Below, piece by piece: positions 17,704 to 25,613 of a stretch of 64,000 bases of DNA; position 1 is the stretch's first letter, and each line of letters starts with the position of its first letter. The stretch comes from Micromonospora sp. FIMYZ51. Its GTDB lineage: Bacteria; Actinomycetota; Actinomycetes; Mycobacteriales; Micromonosporaceae. The position numbers were made by a program, and so were the translations under genes. Where the stretch lies: NCBI RefSeq assembly GCF_038246755.1, contig NZ_CP134706.1, positions 5,831,501 through 5,895,500 of the forward strand, written 5' to 3'. Under the pieces are notes generated by a model, which was not told the DNA's origin, ran no database searches, and saw only the letters and a list, made by a program, of their open reading frames with translations.

Positions 17704-19011
17704 TCAGGCGGTCAGGCCGCCGGGAGTGGACGCGGAACGGATCTCCTCGGCGGGGTCACCGGTGCCGCCCAGGCCCGACTCGTCGTCAACCGGATCGTGG
17801 CCGCCCAGTGCCGGGCTCCATTCGTCCGGGCTCGCCTGCACCGGCCGCTCCTGCTCGTCGAACCGCGACGGCTCCTCGAACGCCGGCGGCTCCTCGAACG
17901 CCGGCGGCTCCTCGAACGCCGGCGGCTCCTCGAACCTCGGTGGCTCGTCGAAGGTCGGCGGCGGGAGCAGTTCCGTCGGCACCTCGACGCCGACCGCGCC
18001 CGGTGTGACCGGCGGGCCGGTGCGGTCGGCGGGACGGCGGGGCGGCGGGGCGGCCCGGTCGGCGGTCTCGGGGCGCAGCCGGGGCGGCACCGAGCCGGGG
18101 GCGGTGACCGGGCGCAGACCGGCGACCACGGTGTTGACGATCTCGGCGGCGTACGCGCCGTCCGGGTCGTAGTCGGGGTCGAAGACGGTCAGCTCGACGC
18201 CGAGGCAGTGTGGGGTGTCCACCAGGCCGGCGAGCAGGATCTCCAGCTCGGCGAAGGCGATGCCGCCGGGGTCGGGGGCGTCGACCGCCGGCATCACCGC
18301 CGGGTCGAGCACGTCCACGTCGACGTGCACCCAGTAGCCGGCGCAGTCGGCGAGCTGCTCGTGCGCCCACTGCGCGGTGCGCGCCGCACCCTCGGCCCGC
18401 AGCGCCGGCACCGGTCTGGTGATGATCCCGGCGGCTTGCAGGTCGAGCCGGTACTCGTCCTGGGCGCGGATGCCGAGCACCACCACGTCGATGTCGCGGA
18501 AGTAGGGCCGCCGGCCCTCGATGGCCGCCAGGTCGGCCTGACCTCGGCCGGTGACCAGGGCGAGGTCCTCACCGGCCGCCGCGCCCACGTACGAGGCGTT
18601 GCCCGGGTGCCGGAAGTCGGAGTGGCCGTCGACGAAGACCAGCCCGATCCGGCCGCCGACCGCCTCGCCGAGCCGGTGCATGGCCAGCGCCGAGCCGAGC
18701 AGGATCGAACAGTCGCCGCCGAGGACCACGGGAAACTCGCTGCGGTCGATGATCTCGCCGATCCGGTCGGCCAGTGCCACCGAGTAGTCGGCGATCTCCC
18801 GCGCGTGGCACACCCCGTCGCCCGGCCGCCAGTCACCGGCGTCGTAGCGGGGCGGCGTCAGGCAGCCGGCGTCACGCGCCCGCAGCCGGGGCAGCAGACC
18901 CTGGTCGCGTAGGGCACCGGGGGCCTTCCCACAGCCCGGCACCGAGGTCGGCGTGGGTGGGCGCAGGCCGAGGTTGCTCGGCGCGTCGAGGACGGCGATC
19001 CGGCGCATCAT
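17704..19011 (-). CDS. Arginase/agmatinase-family (ureohydrolase fold) protein with repeat tail
   Basis: Residues 1-315 form a ureohydrolase fold with the metal-binding motifs GGDCS, DGHSDF and DVDVLDP. These correspond to GGDHS, DAHxD and DxDxxDP in classical arginases, so one metal-binding His is replaced by Cys. The family includes arginase, agmatinase and formimidoylglutamase; the substrate cannot be decided here. The last 120 residues are Pro/Glu-rich and carry four copies of the hexapeptide FEEPPA (18-bp DNA repeats near 17866-17945). There are two adjacent ATG codons at the start (19011 and 19008). It is convergent with the PBP gene. Confidence 0.8.
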   Translation of the reverse strand: MMRRIAVLDAPSNLGLRPPTPTSVPGCGKAPGALRDQGLLPRLRARDAGCLTPPRYDAGDWRPGDGVCHAREIADYSVALADRIGEIIDRSEFPVVLGGDCSILLGSALAMHRLGEAVGGRIGLVFVDGHSDFRHPGNASYVGAAAGEDLALVTGRGQADLAAIEGRRPYFRDIDVVVLGIRAQDEYRLDLQAAGIITRPVPALRAEGAARTAQWAHEQLADCAGYWVHVDVDVLDPAVMPAVDAPDPGGIAFAELEILLAGLVDTPHCLGVELTVFDPDYDPDGAYAAEIVNTVVAGLRPVTAPGSVPPRLRPETADRAAPPPRRPADRTGPPVTPGAVGVEVPTELLPPPTFDEPPRFEEPPAFEEPPAFEEPPAFEEPSRFDEQERPVQASPDEWSPALGGHDPVDDESGLGGTGDPAEEIRSASTPGGLTA

Positions 19012-19096
19012 GGGCTGCTGTCGTTCGCGACTGCGGGGCTCGCAAGCTCACTCCTCGGCGCACTCACCTGGGCTCCCGTCCTCGGTGTGTTCTGGG

Positions 19097-19124
19097 GCGG
19101 GCCGGCGGCGCTACGCCGGCCCGC
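19097..19124 (-). terminator. Terminator after the thioredoxin-like gene
   Basis: An 11-bp perfect GC stem (GCGGGCCGGCG and complement) with a 6-nt loop lies 19 nt beyond the stop of the leftward thioredoxin-like gene. Confidence 0.7.
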
Positions 19125-19142
19125 GCTGGCGTGGCAGTGCTT

Positions 19143-20054
19143 TCAGAACAGGGCGCTGGCCAGGGCCCGGCGAGCCGAGGCGACCGCGGGATCCTCCGGG
19201 CCGGCGATGCTGAAGAGGCCGACGAGGTGCTGGCGTACCTTCTCCCGGTCGTCGCCCGCGGTGCGCCGGACCAACCCGACCAGCCGCTGGTACGCCTGCT
19301 CGGCCAGGCCACTGAGCACCTCGATGTCGGCCGCCAGCAGCTGGGCGTCGACATCGTCCGGCGCGGTCGCCGCGGCGGTGAGCGCCGCCTGCGGGTCGGT
19401 GCCGGCCACCCGGCGGGCCAGCCCGACCTGCGCCAGCCCGGCCTCCGCCGCGGCGTCCGCCGGGGTCTCCGCCAGAATCTTGCGGTACGCCTGCTCGGCC
19501 GCGTCCAGGTCGCCGCTCATCAGGGCGTCGTCCGCCTCGTTCAGGCGCGGGTCCTCGGGTGCCGCCACGGCCACCCCACCGGCCTTGAGCACGGCCTGGA
19601 TCCACTGCCGCAGCTGCTGCTCGGGCACCACTCCGGAGAAGGCGTCGACCGGCTGCCCGCCGACCACCGCGTACACCATCGGGATGCCCTGCACCCGGAA
19701 CATCTGCGCGAGCCGCGGATTGGCGTCCACATCGACCTTGGCGAGCACCCAGGCGCCGCCGCCCTCCACCGCCAGCCGCTCCAGCACCGGCGAGAGCTGC
19801 TTGCAGGGCTCGCACCACTCCGCCCAGAAGTCCACCACCACTGGTGTCGTCAGCGAGCGCTCCAGCACCTCGGACTGGAAGGTCGCTTCGGTCACGTCGA
19901 TGACGGTGACGCCGCCGACGGCGCCGCCGGGCGCACCGGCGGGTGGACCCGCCTGTGCCGGGGCCGGGGCGGAACTGGGGGCAGGGCTGCGCAGCGCGCT
20001 GAGGTCGACCGCGCCGCGGGTGAAGATCGACGAGGTGATCCGTGGGTCGCTCAT
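19143..20054 (-). CDS. Thioredoxin-TPR co-chaperone, CnoX/YbbN-like
   Basis: The 303-residue cytoplasmic protein has a Pro/Ala-rich N-terminus (20-50), a thioredoxin fold (about 50-165) with active site W80-C-E-P-C-K85, and a C-terminal TPR-like helical domain ([20 protein letters not shown] onward). This is the architecture of CnoX/YbbN, a holdase that protects proteins from oxidative aggregation; some members lack redox activity, but both cysteines are present here. It is transcribed alone and ends at a clear hairpin. Confidence 0.88.
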   Translation of the reverse strand: MSDPRITSSIFTRGAVDLSALRSPAPSSAPAPAQAGPPAGAPGGAVGGVTVIDVTEATFQSEVLERSLTTPVVVDFWAEWCEPCKQLSPVLERLAVEGGGAWVLAKVDVDANPRLAQMFRVQGIPMVYAVVGGQPVDAFSGVVPEQQLRQWIQAVLKAGGVAVAAPEDPRLNEADDALMSGDLDAAEQAYRKILAETPADAAAEAGLAQVGLARRVAGTDPQAALTAAATAPDDVDAQLLAADIEVLSGLAEQAYQRLVGLVRRTAGDDREKVRQHLVGLFSIAGPEDPAVASARRALASALF

Positions 20055-20133
20055 GGTTATCTAGTCTCGCACGCGATTTGCCGAACTCAGATCAACCGCG
20101 GCCCGCGCAGTTACGCCCGTCACCGCTGCCCAG

Positions 20134-20150
20134 CCGCCCTGATGGGGCGG
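20134..20150 (-). terminator. Possible terminator after the mutase gene
   Basis: A 6-bp stem CCGCCC/GGGCGG with a 5-nt loop lies 4 nt after the mutase stop codon. It is short, so this is only a tentative call. Confidence 0.4.
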
Positions 20151-20153
20151 ATG

Positions 20154-21842
20154 TCAGAACCGCGCGGGCTCGCGGTAAACGCCCCATTCGGCGCGCAATG
20201 CGTCACAGATCTCGCCGAGGGTGGCCTCGGCCCGGACCGCGTCGAGCATCGCCGGGATCATGTTCTCCCCGGTCCGGCTGACCGCCACCATGGCCTCGAT
20301 CGCAGCGCGTACCCGGGCGTCGTCGCGGCCGGCCTTCCGCTCGGCGAGCACCCGCCGCTGCTCCACCTCCACCTCGTGCGAGATGCGCAGGATCTCCAGA
20401 TCCTTGGCGACCGTCCCGGTGTGGCAGTTGACCCCGACGATCTTCTTGTCGCCCTTCTCCAGCGCCTGCTGGTAGACGAACGCCGACTCGGCGATCTGGC
20501 CGGTGAACCAGCCGTCCTCGATGCCGCGCAGGATGCCTGCGGTCATCGGGCCGATGGCGTGCGGCCCCTCGCCGCCCAGCGCACGGATCCGGGCGAAGAT
20601 CTCCTCCGCCTCGGCCTCGATCCGGTCGGTGAGCGCCTCGACGTACCACGAGCCGCCGAGCGGGTCGGCCACGTTTGTCACCCCGGTCTCCTCCATCAGC
20701 ACCTGCTGGGTACGCAGGGCGATCTCGGCGGAGGAGTCGGTGGGCAGCGCGAGGGTCTCGTCGAGCGCGTTGGTGTGCAGCGAGTTGGTCCCGCCGAGCA
20801 CCGCGGCGAGTGCCTCGACGGCGGTCCGGACCACGTTGTTCACCGGCTGCTGCGCGGTCAGCGACACCCCGGCGGTCTGCGTGTGGAACCGCAGCCAGAG
20901 GGCCTTCTCGCTGGTGGCGCCGTAGACGTCGCGCAGCCAGCGGGCCCAGATCCGGCGGGCGGCCCGGAACTTGGCGATCTCCTCGAAGAAGTCGACGTGC
21001 GAGTCGAAGAAGAAGCTCAGCCCGGGCGCGAAGACGTTGACGTCCAGGCCGCGCGACAACCCCAGCTCGACGTAGCCGAAGCCGTCGGCGAGGGTGTACG
21101 CCAACTCCTGCGCGGCGGTCGAGCCGGCCTCGCGGATGTGGTAGCCGGAGACCGAGAGCGGCTTGTAGCGCGGGATCTCGGCCGCGCAGTACGCCATCAG
21201 GTCGCCGATCAGGCGCAGGTGCGGCTCGGGGTCGAAGAGCCACTCCTTCTGCGCGATGTACTCCTTGAAGATGTCGGTCTGTAGGGTGCCGTCGAGGGTG
21301 GACAGGTCGGCGCCCTGCCGCTCGGCGGCGACCAGGTACATGCAGAACACCGGCACGGCCGGACCGGAGATGGTCATGCTGGTGGTGACGTCGGCCAGGT
21401 CGATGCCGTCGAAGAGCACCTCCATGTCGGCGGCGCTGTCCACCGCCACCCCGCAGTGCCCCACCTCGCCGAGCGACTGCGGGTCGTCGGAGTCGCGCCC
21501 CATCAGGGTGGGCATGTCGAAGGCGACCGAGAGGCCACCACCGCCGGCACCGAGGATCATCCGGTAGCGCTCGTTTGTCTGCCGGGCGTTGCCGAACCCG
21601 GCGAACTGCCGGATGGTCCAGGTCCGGCCACGGTAGCCGGTCGGGTGGAGACCTCGGGTGTAGGGGAACTCACCCGGCCAGCCGATCCGCTCGAAGCCCG
21701 GGTACGCGGCACCCTCCGGGGGCCCGTAGACCGGCTCCACGGGCATCCCGGAGAGCGTGGTGAAGTCGGCGTCCCGCTTCCGGGCGGCGTCGTACCGGGC
21801 CTGCCAGCGGGCCCGTCCGGCAGCGATCTCGTCGGCGTTCAT
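20154..21842 (-). CDS. Acyl-CoA mutase large subunit (isobutyryl/methylmalonyl-CoA mutase family)
   Basis: The 562-residue protein matches the TIM-barrel subunit of adenosylcobalamin-dependent acyl-CoA mutases (TIRQFAGFGNARQTNERYR, then GLSVAFDMPTLMGRDSDDP). It lacks the C-terminal B12-binding domain, so a separate small subunit must come from elsewhere. At the two positions that set substrate choice it reads Tyr (NERYR, as in methylmalonyl-CoA mutase) and Gln (KEYIAQ, as in isobutyryl- and 2-hydroxyisobutyryl-CoA mutases, where methylmalonyl-CoA mutase has Arg). It therefore should not act on methylmalonyl-CoA itself. Upstream lie a GGAGGAG ribosome site, a TAGACT -10 and the CCTTAGC operator. 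The MeaB chaperone gene is two genes upstream. Confidence 0.88.
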   Translation of the reverse strand: MNADEIAAGRARWQARYDAARKRDADFTTLSGMPVEPVYGPPEGAAYPGFERIGWPGEFPYTRGLHPTGYRGRTWTIRQFAGFGNARQTNERYRMILGAGGGGLSVAFDMPTLMGRDSDDPQSLGEVGHCGVAVDSAADMEVLFDGIDLADVTTSMTISGPAVPVFCMYLVAAERQGADLSTLDGTLQTDIFKEYIAQKEWLFDPEPHLRLIGDLMAYCAAEIPRYKPLSVSGYHIREAGSTAAQELAYTLADGFGYVELGLSRGLDVNVFAPGLSFFFDSHVDFFEEIAKFRAARRIWARWLRDVYGATSEKALWLRFHTQTAGVSLTAQQPVNNVVRTAVEALAAVLGGTNSLHTNALDETLALPTDSSAEIALRTQQVLMEETGVTNVADPLGGSWYVEALTDRIEAEAEEIFARIRALGGEGPHAIGPMTAGILRGIEDGWFTGQIAESAFVYQQALEKGDKKIVGVNCHTGTVAKDLEILRISHEVEVEQRRVLAERKAGRDDARVRAAIEAMVAVSRTGENMIPAMLDAVRAEATLGEICDALRAEWGVYREPARF

Positions 21843-21893
21843 CCCGGGGCTCCTCCTCGAGTCCTCGACTGACGTCGAGTCTAGAGCCCCACC

Positions 21894-21909
21894 TGAACGA
21901 TCGCTAAGG
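21894..21909 (-). promoter_or_regulatory. CCTTAGC-N3-CGTTCA motif upstream of the mutase gene
   Basis: On the coding strand the site reads CCTTAGCGATCGTTCA. Extended by GG it is an 18-bp imperfect palindrome (7 of 9 pairs). It overlaps the -35 position for a TAGACT -10 at 21878-21883 (17-nt spacing). The same motif occurs upstream of two hydroxyacyl-CoA dehydrogenase genes in this window. The regulator is unknown; a TetR-type repressor is a guess from site shape. Confidence 0.65.
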
Positions 21910-21944
21910 AAGTTCGTACCGGGCGGTAACCGAGCTGGGTCGGC

Positions 21945-22349
21945 TCAGCCGGCCGGCCCGTCGATGGCCACGTCGTCGACCCGGATGTTGATCTCGTCGA
22001 CCCGCAGCCCGTACGCCTCGACCGCCTGGGTCACCCCGGCCCGCACCGCCGTGGTCACCTCCGGCACCGGATGCCCGGCGTCGATCACGATCACCAGGTT
22101 GATCACCGCGCCACCGTTTGTGACATGGGCGGAGCAGCCGCGCCGGGCGTCACCCACCTGGTCCAGCCCGACCCGGTCGAGCACCGCGTTGAAGAACCGG
22201 GCGATGTCCCCACCCAGCTCGACCACGCCGGGCACGGCCTTCGCCGCAGCCACCGCGATCTTCTCCACCACCTCGTCCGAGATGTGCGTACGCCCACCCG
22301 CCACCGCGTCCGGCGTCATCGCCAACTCCTGCGTCATCTCGTGGTCCAT
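21945..22349 (-). CDS. Asp23/Gls24-family protein
   Basis: The 134-residue protein carries the Asp23/Gls24 domain (HISDEVVEKIAVAAAKAVPGV, then NGGAVINLVIVIDAGHPVPE and VDEINIRVDDV). These proteins are linked to cell-envelope stress in Gram-positive bacteria and can associate with the membrane through partners. The ATG at 22349 is preferred because GGGGAG lies 5 nt upstream; a GTG at 22370 is possible. It sits between meaB and the mutase on the same strand, an unexpected companion for acyl-CoA genes, but spacing of 72 and 102 bp leaves separate transcription possible. Confidence 0.85.
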   Translation of the reverse strand: MDHEMTQELAMTPDAVAGGRTHISDEVVEKIAVAAAKAVPGVVELGGDIARFFNAVLDRVGLDQVGDARRGCSAHVTNGGAVINLVIVIDAGHPVPEVTTAVRAGVTQAVEAYGLRVDEINIRVDDVAIDGPAG

Positions 22350-22442
22350 GCTCTCCCCAGCGACCGTCACCCCACCCGCGCGGCTGCGCCGGCGGTGCGA
22401 GCGTAACCGCCAACGCCGGTCCGCAGTGGACGTCGGACCCGC

Positions 22443-23456
22443 TCAGAGCGAGGCGAGCAATGCGTCGGCGGCGGTGTACGGATCGGTGGCGCCAGTGGCC
22501 ACCTCGGCGGCGAGCGCCGACAGCTGCGTACCGTCGCGCAGCGAGCCGATCCGAGCACGCAGCGCGCCGAGCGCGATCGCCTCGATCTCGGCGGCGGCCC
22601 GCGTCTCGCGGCGGCGGCGCAGCTCGTCGTGCTCCATCAGCCAGCCACGGTGCTTGTCGATCGCGGCGGCGACGTCGTCGATTCCCTCGCCCCGGACCGC
22701 CACCGCCCGCACCACCTGCGGACGCCACTGGCCCGGGCCGCGCTCGCCGAGGGCGATCATGCCCTGGATGTCCCGGACGGTGGCGTCGGCGCCGTCCCGG
22801 TCGGCCTTGTTGACCACGAAGATGTCCGCGATCTCCAGGATGCCGGCCTTCACCGCCTGGATCGCGTCGCCCATCCCGGGCGCCAGCAGCACCAGCGTGG
22901 TGTCGGCAAGCGAGGCCACCTCGACCTCGGCCTGCCCGACTCCGACGGTCTCCACAAGCACCACGTCGCAGCCGGCGCCCTCCAGCACCCGGACCGCCTG
23001 CGGGGTGGCCGCCGACAGTCCGCCGAGATGCCCCCGGCTGGACATCGAGCGGATGTAGACGCCCGGGTCGGTGGCGTGGTCCTGCATCCGCACCCGGTCA
23101 CCGAGGATCGCCCCGCCGGTGAACGGGCTGGACGGGTCGATGGCCAGCACACCGACCCGGTGACCCCGCGCCCGCAGGGCGCGCACCAACTCGTTCGTGG
23201 TGGTCGACTTGCCCACGCCCGGCGAGCCGGTCAGGCCGACCACCTGGGCGTGACCGGTGTAGGGGGCGAGCGCGGCGGCGATCGCCGGCAGCGTCTCGTC
23301 GCCGGACTCGACCAGGGTGATCAGCCGGGCCACCGCGCGCGCGTCACCCTCGCGGGCCCGCGCCACAAGCATCGGTACGTCCCGGCTGCGCCGCACCGAA
23401 CCGGTGGCCGCGCCCGGCCCGCCGCCGTCGGACCGGCTCATACTCCTCGCGGTCAC
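22443..23456 (-). CDS. meaB: Methylmalonyl-CoA mutase-associated GTPase MeaB
   Basis: This 337-residue SIMIBI-class GTPase has the Walker A motif [17 protein letters not shown], a switch region ([20 protein letters not shown]), ETVGVGQ and the base-recognition motif NKAD. MeaB gates adenosylcobalamin loading into acyl-CoA mutases and protects them from inactivation. Its GTG start overlaps the thiolase stop (GTGA, 4 nt), so the two are translationally coupled. Its likely client is the mutase encoded downstream. The family call is certain; the client is inferred from proximity. Confidence 0.95.
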   Translation of the reverse strand: MTARSMSRSDGGGPGAATGSVRRSRDVPMLVARAREGDARAVARLITLVESGDETLPAIAAALAPYTGHAQVVGLTGSPGVGKSTTTNELVRALRARGHRVGVLAIDPSSPFTGGAILGDRVRMQDHATDPGVYIRSMSSRGHLGGLSAATPQAVRVLEGAGCDVVLVETVGVGQAEVEVASLADTTLVLLAPGMGDAIQAVKAGILEIADIFVVNKADRDGADATVRDIQGMIALGERGPGQWRPQVVRAVAVRGEGIDDVAAAIDKHRGWLMEHDELRRRRETRAAAEIEAIALGALRARIGSLRDGTQLSALAAEVATGATDPYTAADALLASL

Positions 23457-24652
23457 TGACCACCCTCGGCGGGGGCGGGCACGTGGATGATCAGGGCGTC
23501 GCCCTGGCCACCGCCGCCGCAGAGCGCCGCCGCCCCGGTGCCACCGCCGCGCCGCTTGAGTTCCATCGCGAGGGTGAGCACCAACCGGGCACCGGACATG
23601 CCGATCGGGTGGCCCAGCGCGATCGCGCCGCCGTTGACGTTGACCTTGTCCGGGCTGACCCCGAGGTCACGCATGGACTGGATGCCGACCTGGGCGAACG
23701 CCTCGTTGATCTCGATCAGGTCGAGGTCGGAGACGCTCAGCCCACCCTTGCGCAGGGCGTGCTGGATGGCGTTGGACGGCTGCGAGTGCAGGGAATTGTC
23801 CGGTCCCGCGACGTTGCCGTGCGCCCCCACCTCGGCCAGCCAGGCCAGGCCGAGTTCCTTGGCCTTCGCCTTGCTCATCACGACCACCGCGGCGGCGCCG
23901 TCGGAGATCGGCGACGAGCTGCCGGCGGTGATGGTGCCGTCGGCGCTGAAGGCCGGGCGGAGCTTGGCCAGGGAATCGACGGTGGTGTCCGGCCGGATGC
24001 CCTCGTCCTCGCTGATCACCAGCGGGTCACCCTTGCGCTGCGGGATGACCACCGGGGTGATCTCGTCGGCGAAGTGACCGTTCTTCTGCGCGGCGGCGGC
24101 CCGCTGGTGGCTGGCCGCGGCGAACTCGTCCTGCTCCTGCCGGCTGATGCCACGGGCACTGCCGTGCCGCTCGGTGGACTCACCCATCGAGCAGCAGTCC
24201 CAGGCGTCACTCAGGCCGTCGAGCGCCATGTGGTCCTTGAGCGTCACGTCGCCGTACTTGTAGCCGCCACGCTGGCCGAGCAGCAGGTGCGGGGCGTTTG
24301 TCATCGACTCCATGCCGCCGGCCACCACGATGTCGAACTCGCCGGCCCGGATGAGCTGGTCGGCCAGGGCGATCGCGTCCAGGCCGGAGAGGCAGACCTT
24401 GTTGATCGTCAGGGCCGGTACCGACATCGGAATGCCCGCCGCCACCGCCGCCTGGCGCGCCGGGATCTGGCCGGCGCCGGCCTGTAGCACCTGCCCCATG
24501 ATCACGTACTGCACCTGGTCCGGGGCGACCCCGGCCCGCTCCAGCGCCGCGGAGATGGCAATCCCACCCAGCTTGGTCGCCGGGAGGTCCTTGAGGTTGC
24601 CCAGCAGGCGGCCCATCGGGGTCCGCGCGCCGCTGACGATCACCGAAGCCAT
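23453..24652 (-). CDS. Acetyl-CoA C-acetyltransferase (thiolase)
   Basis: The 399-residue thiolase has nucleophile Cys87 in INKVCLSG, the [10 protein letters not shown] loop, NEAFA and the C-terminal CGGGGQGDA motif. It condenses two acetyl-CoA to acetoacetyl-CoA or cleaves 3-ketoacyl-CoA in beta-oxidation. GGAGGCAGG precedes the ATG. It is the first gene of a leftward unit with meaB. It is divergent from methylmalonyl-CoA epimerase, and a degenerate copy of the CCTTAGC operator lies in the shared promoter region. Confidence 0.94.
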   Translation of the reverse strand: MASVIVSGARTPMGRLLGNLKDLPATKLGGIAISAALERAGVAPDQVQYVIMGQVLQAGAGQIPARQAAVAAGIPMSVPALTINKVCLSGLDAIALADQLIRAGEFDIVVAGGMESMTNAPHLLLGQRGGYKYGDVTLKDHMALDGLSDAWDCCSMGESTERHGSARGISRQEQDEFAAASHQRAAAAQKNGHFADEITPVVIPQRKGDPLVISEDEGIRPDTTVDSLAKLRPAFSADGTITAGSSSPISDGAAAVVVMSKAKAKELGLAWLAEVGAHGNVAGPDNSLHSQPSNAIQHALRKGGLSVSDLDLIEINEAFAQVGIQSMRDLGVSPDKVNVNGGAIALGHPIGMSGARLVLTLAMELKRRGGGTGAAALCGGGGQGDALIIHVPAPAEGGQ

Positions 24653-24683
24653 ACCTGCCTCCGAGGGGGTGCCGACCTGTACG

Positions 24684-24699
24684 CCTTAACGACTATTCG
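24684..24699. promoter_or_regulatory. Degenerate CCTTAGC-type site between thiolase and epimerase genes
   Basis: CCTTAACGACTATTCG matches the 16-bp motif seen upstream of the mutase and two dehydrogenase genes at 9 of its 13 fixed positions, with transitions at the other four. It lies between divergent start codons (24652 and 24714). Weak evidence on its own. Confidence 0.35.
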
Positions 24700-24713
24700 G
24701 CCAGACTAACGTC

Positions 24714-25175
24714 ATGCCTGAGAACTCCCCCGTCGAGCCTGCTGCCGACTATGTCACAGACATCGGCCTGCTCCGCATCGACCATGTCGGGATCGCGGTC
24801 GCGGACCTGGACGCCGCGATCGACTTCTATCAGCGGACGTTCGGCATGCGCTGTGTGCACACCGAGACCAACACCGAGCAGGGCGTACGCGAGGCGATGC
24901 TGGCGGTCGGGCCGACCGCCGAGGGCGGCTGCGTACAGCTGCTCGCCCCGCTGACCCCCGAGTCGACAATCGCGAAGTTCCTCGACCGCAACGGTCCGGG
25001 CGTACAGCAGGTCGCCTACACCGTGGCGGATCTCGACGTCGCCTGCACCGCGCTGCGTGCCCGCGGTCTCCGGCTGCTCTACGAGACACCGCGGCGGGGC
25101 ACGGCCGGCTCGCGAATCAACTTCGTCCACCCCAAGGACGCCGGCGGCGTCCTCATCGAACTCGTCCAGCTGTAA
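24714..25175 (+). CDS. mce: Methylmalonyl-CoA epimerase
   Basis: The 153-residue protein of the vicinal oxygen chelate fold starts its domain at LLRIDHVGIAVADLDAAIDFY. Metal ligands are visible as His in DHVGIAV, His in FVHPKDAGG and Glu in VLIELVQL. It interconverts (2R)- and (2S)-methylmalonyl-CoA in propionate metabolism. I see no ribosome site close to the ATG; a TAACGT seven bases back ends right at the start codon, so a very short leader is possible. The TAA stop lies inside a GGGCCC repeat element. Confidence 0.93.
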   Translation: MPENSPVEPAADYVTDIGLLRIDHVGIAVADLDAAIDFYQRTFGMRCVHTETNTEQGVREAMLAVGPTAEGGCVQLLAPLTPESTIAKFLDRNGPGVQQVAYTVADLDVACTALRARGLRLLYETPRRGTAGSRINFVHPKDAGGVLIELVQL

Positions 25176-25260
25176 GGAAGGGGCCCTTCCTAACGCCTCG
25201 TGCACTGTAAGGAAGGGGCCCTTCCTAACGCCTCGTGCATAGGAAGGGCCCCCTTTTAAC
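25171..25260 (+). repeat. Paired GGGCCC palindromic element, copy B (three cores)
   Basis: Cores lie at 25181-25186, 25216-25221 and 25246-25251. The first 35 bp (25171-25205) are repeated almost exactly at 25206-25239, so this copy looks like a tandem extension of the standard two-core element. The epimerase stop codon lies in the first arm. Core sequence AGGAAGGGGCCCTTCCT is a perfect palindrome around its central base. Confidence 0.85.
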
Positions 25261-25350
25261 AAGGCCCTGCTCGCCACGCTGCCCGGCTCCGACGCAGACT
25301 CCGCCGGGCACCGCGACAGCATCGACCGGGTTCTGCGGACGCTGGCCTGA
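25261..25350 (+). pseudogene. C-terminal gene remnant abutting the repeat element
   Basis: Immediately after the repeat an open frame without a start encodes KALLATLPGSDADS and then AGHRDSIDRVLRTLA before TGA. Codon third positions are strongly G/C, as in real genes here, and the amphipathic Leu/Arg pattern looks like the last helix of a protein. The upstream part has no counterpart in the window. I read it as the tail of a gene whose 5' part was lost at the repeat boundary. The parent family is not identifiable. Confidence 0.4.
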
Positions 25351-25613
25351 CGGCCGAGTCGGCGATGGCCATTCGGCGAACCCGATTGGCTTTCACTCAC
25401 GCGACCGGACACCCATTCGTGGGATGGAGAACAATGGGCCGGGCCGGCGGCCCGCACTGTCCTATTCCACGTCACGCTCCGTGCCACCCTGCTCGCCCCG
25501 GAGCTGGCAAGATCGCCCCTCGACACGACCCCGCGACGGCTCGTCGTGTTGACCATGTAATGAGGACGGCCCGCTCTTGCGAAGCACCCCGGGGGGTCTG
25601 CCAGTATGTCCCA
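25351..25613. other. Upstream region of the Scy-like gene
   Basis: No gene is evident. A GGGCCGggccgGCGGCCC inverted repeat lies near 25438-25455. It must contain the promoter of the coiled-coil gene, but I could not assign hexamers. Confidence 0.4.

Noticed and set aside
20154..25175. Complete methylmalonyl-CoA mutase pathway
   Set aside because: The mutase subunit has Gln where methylmalonyl-CoA mutase needs Arg and lacks the B12 domain, so it is probably not methylmalonyl-CoA mutase despite the epimerase nearby.
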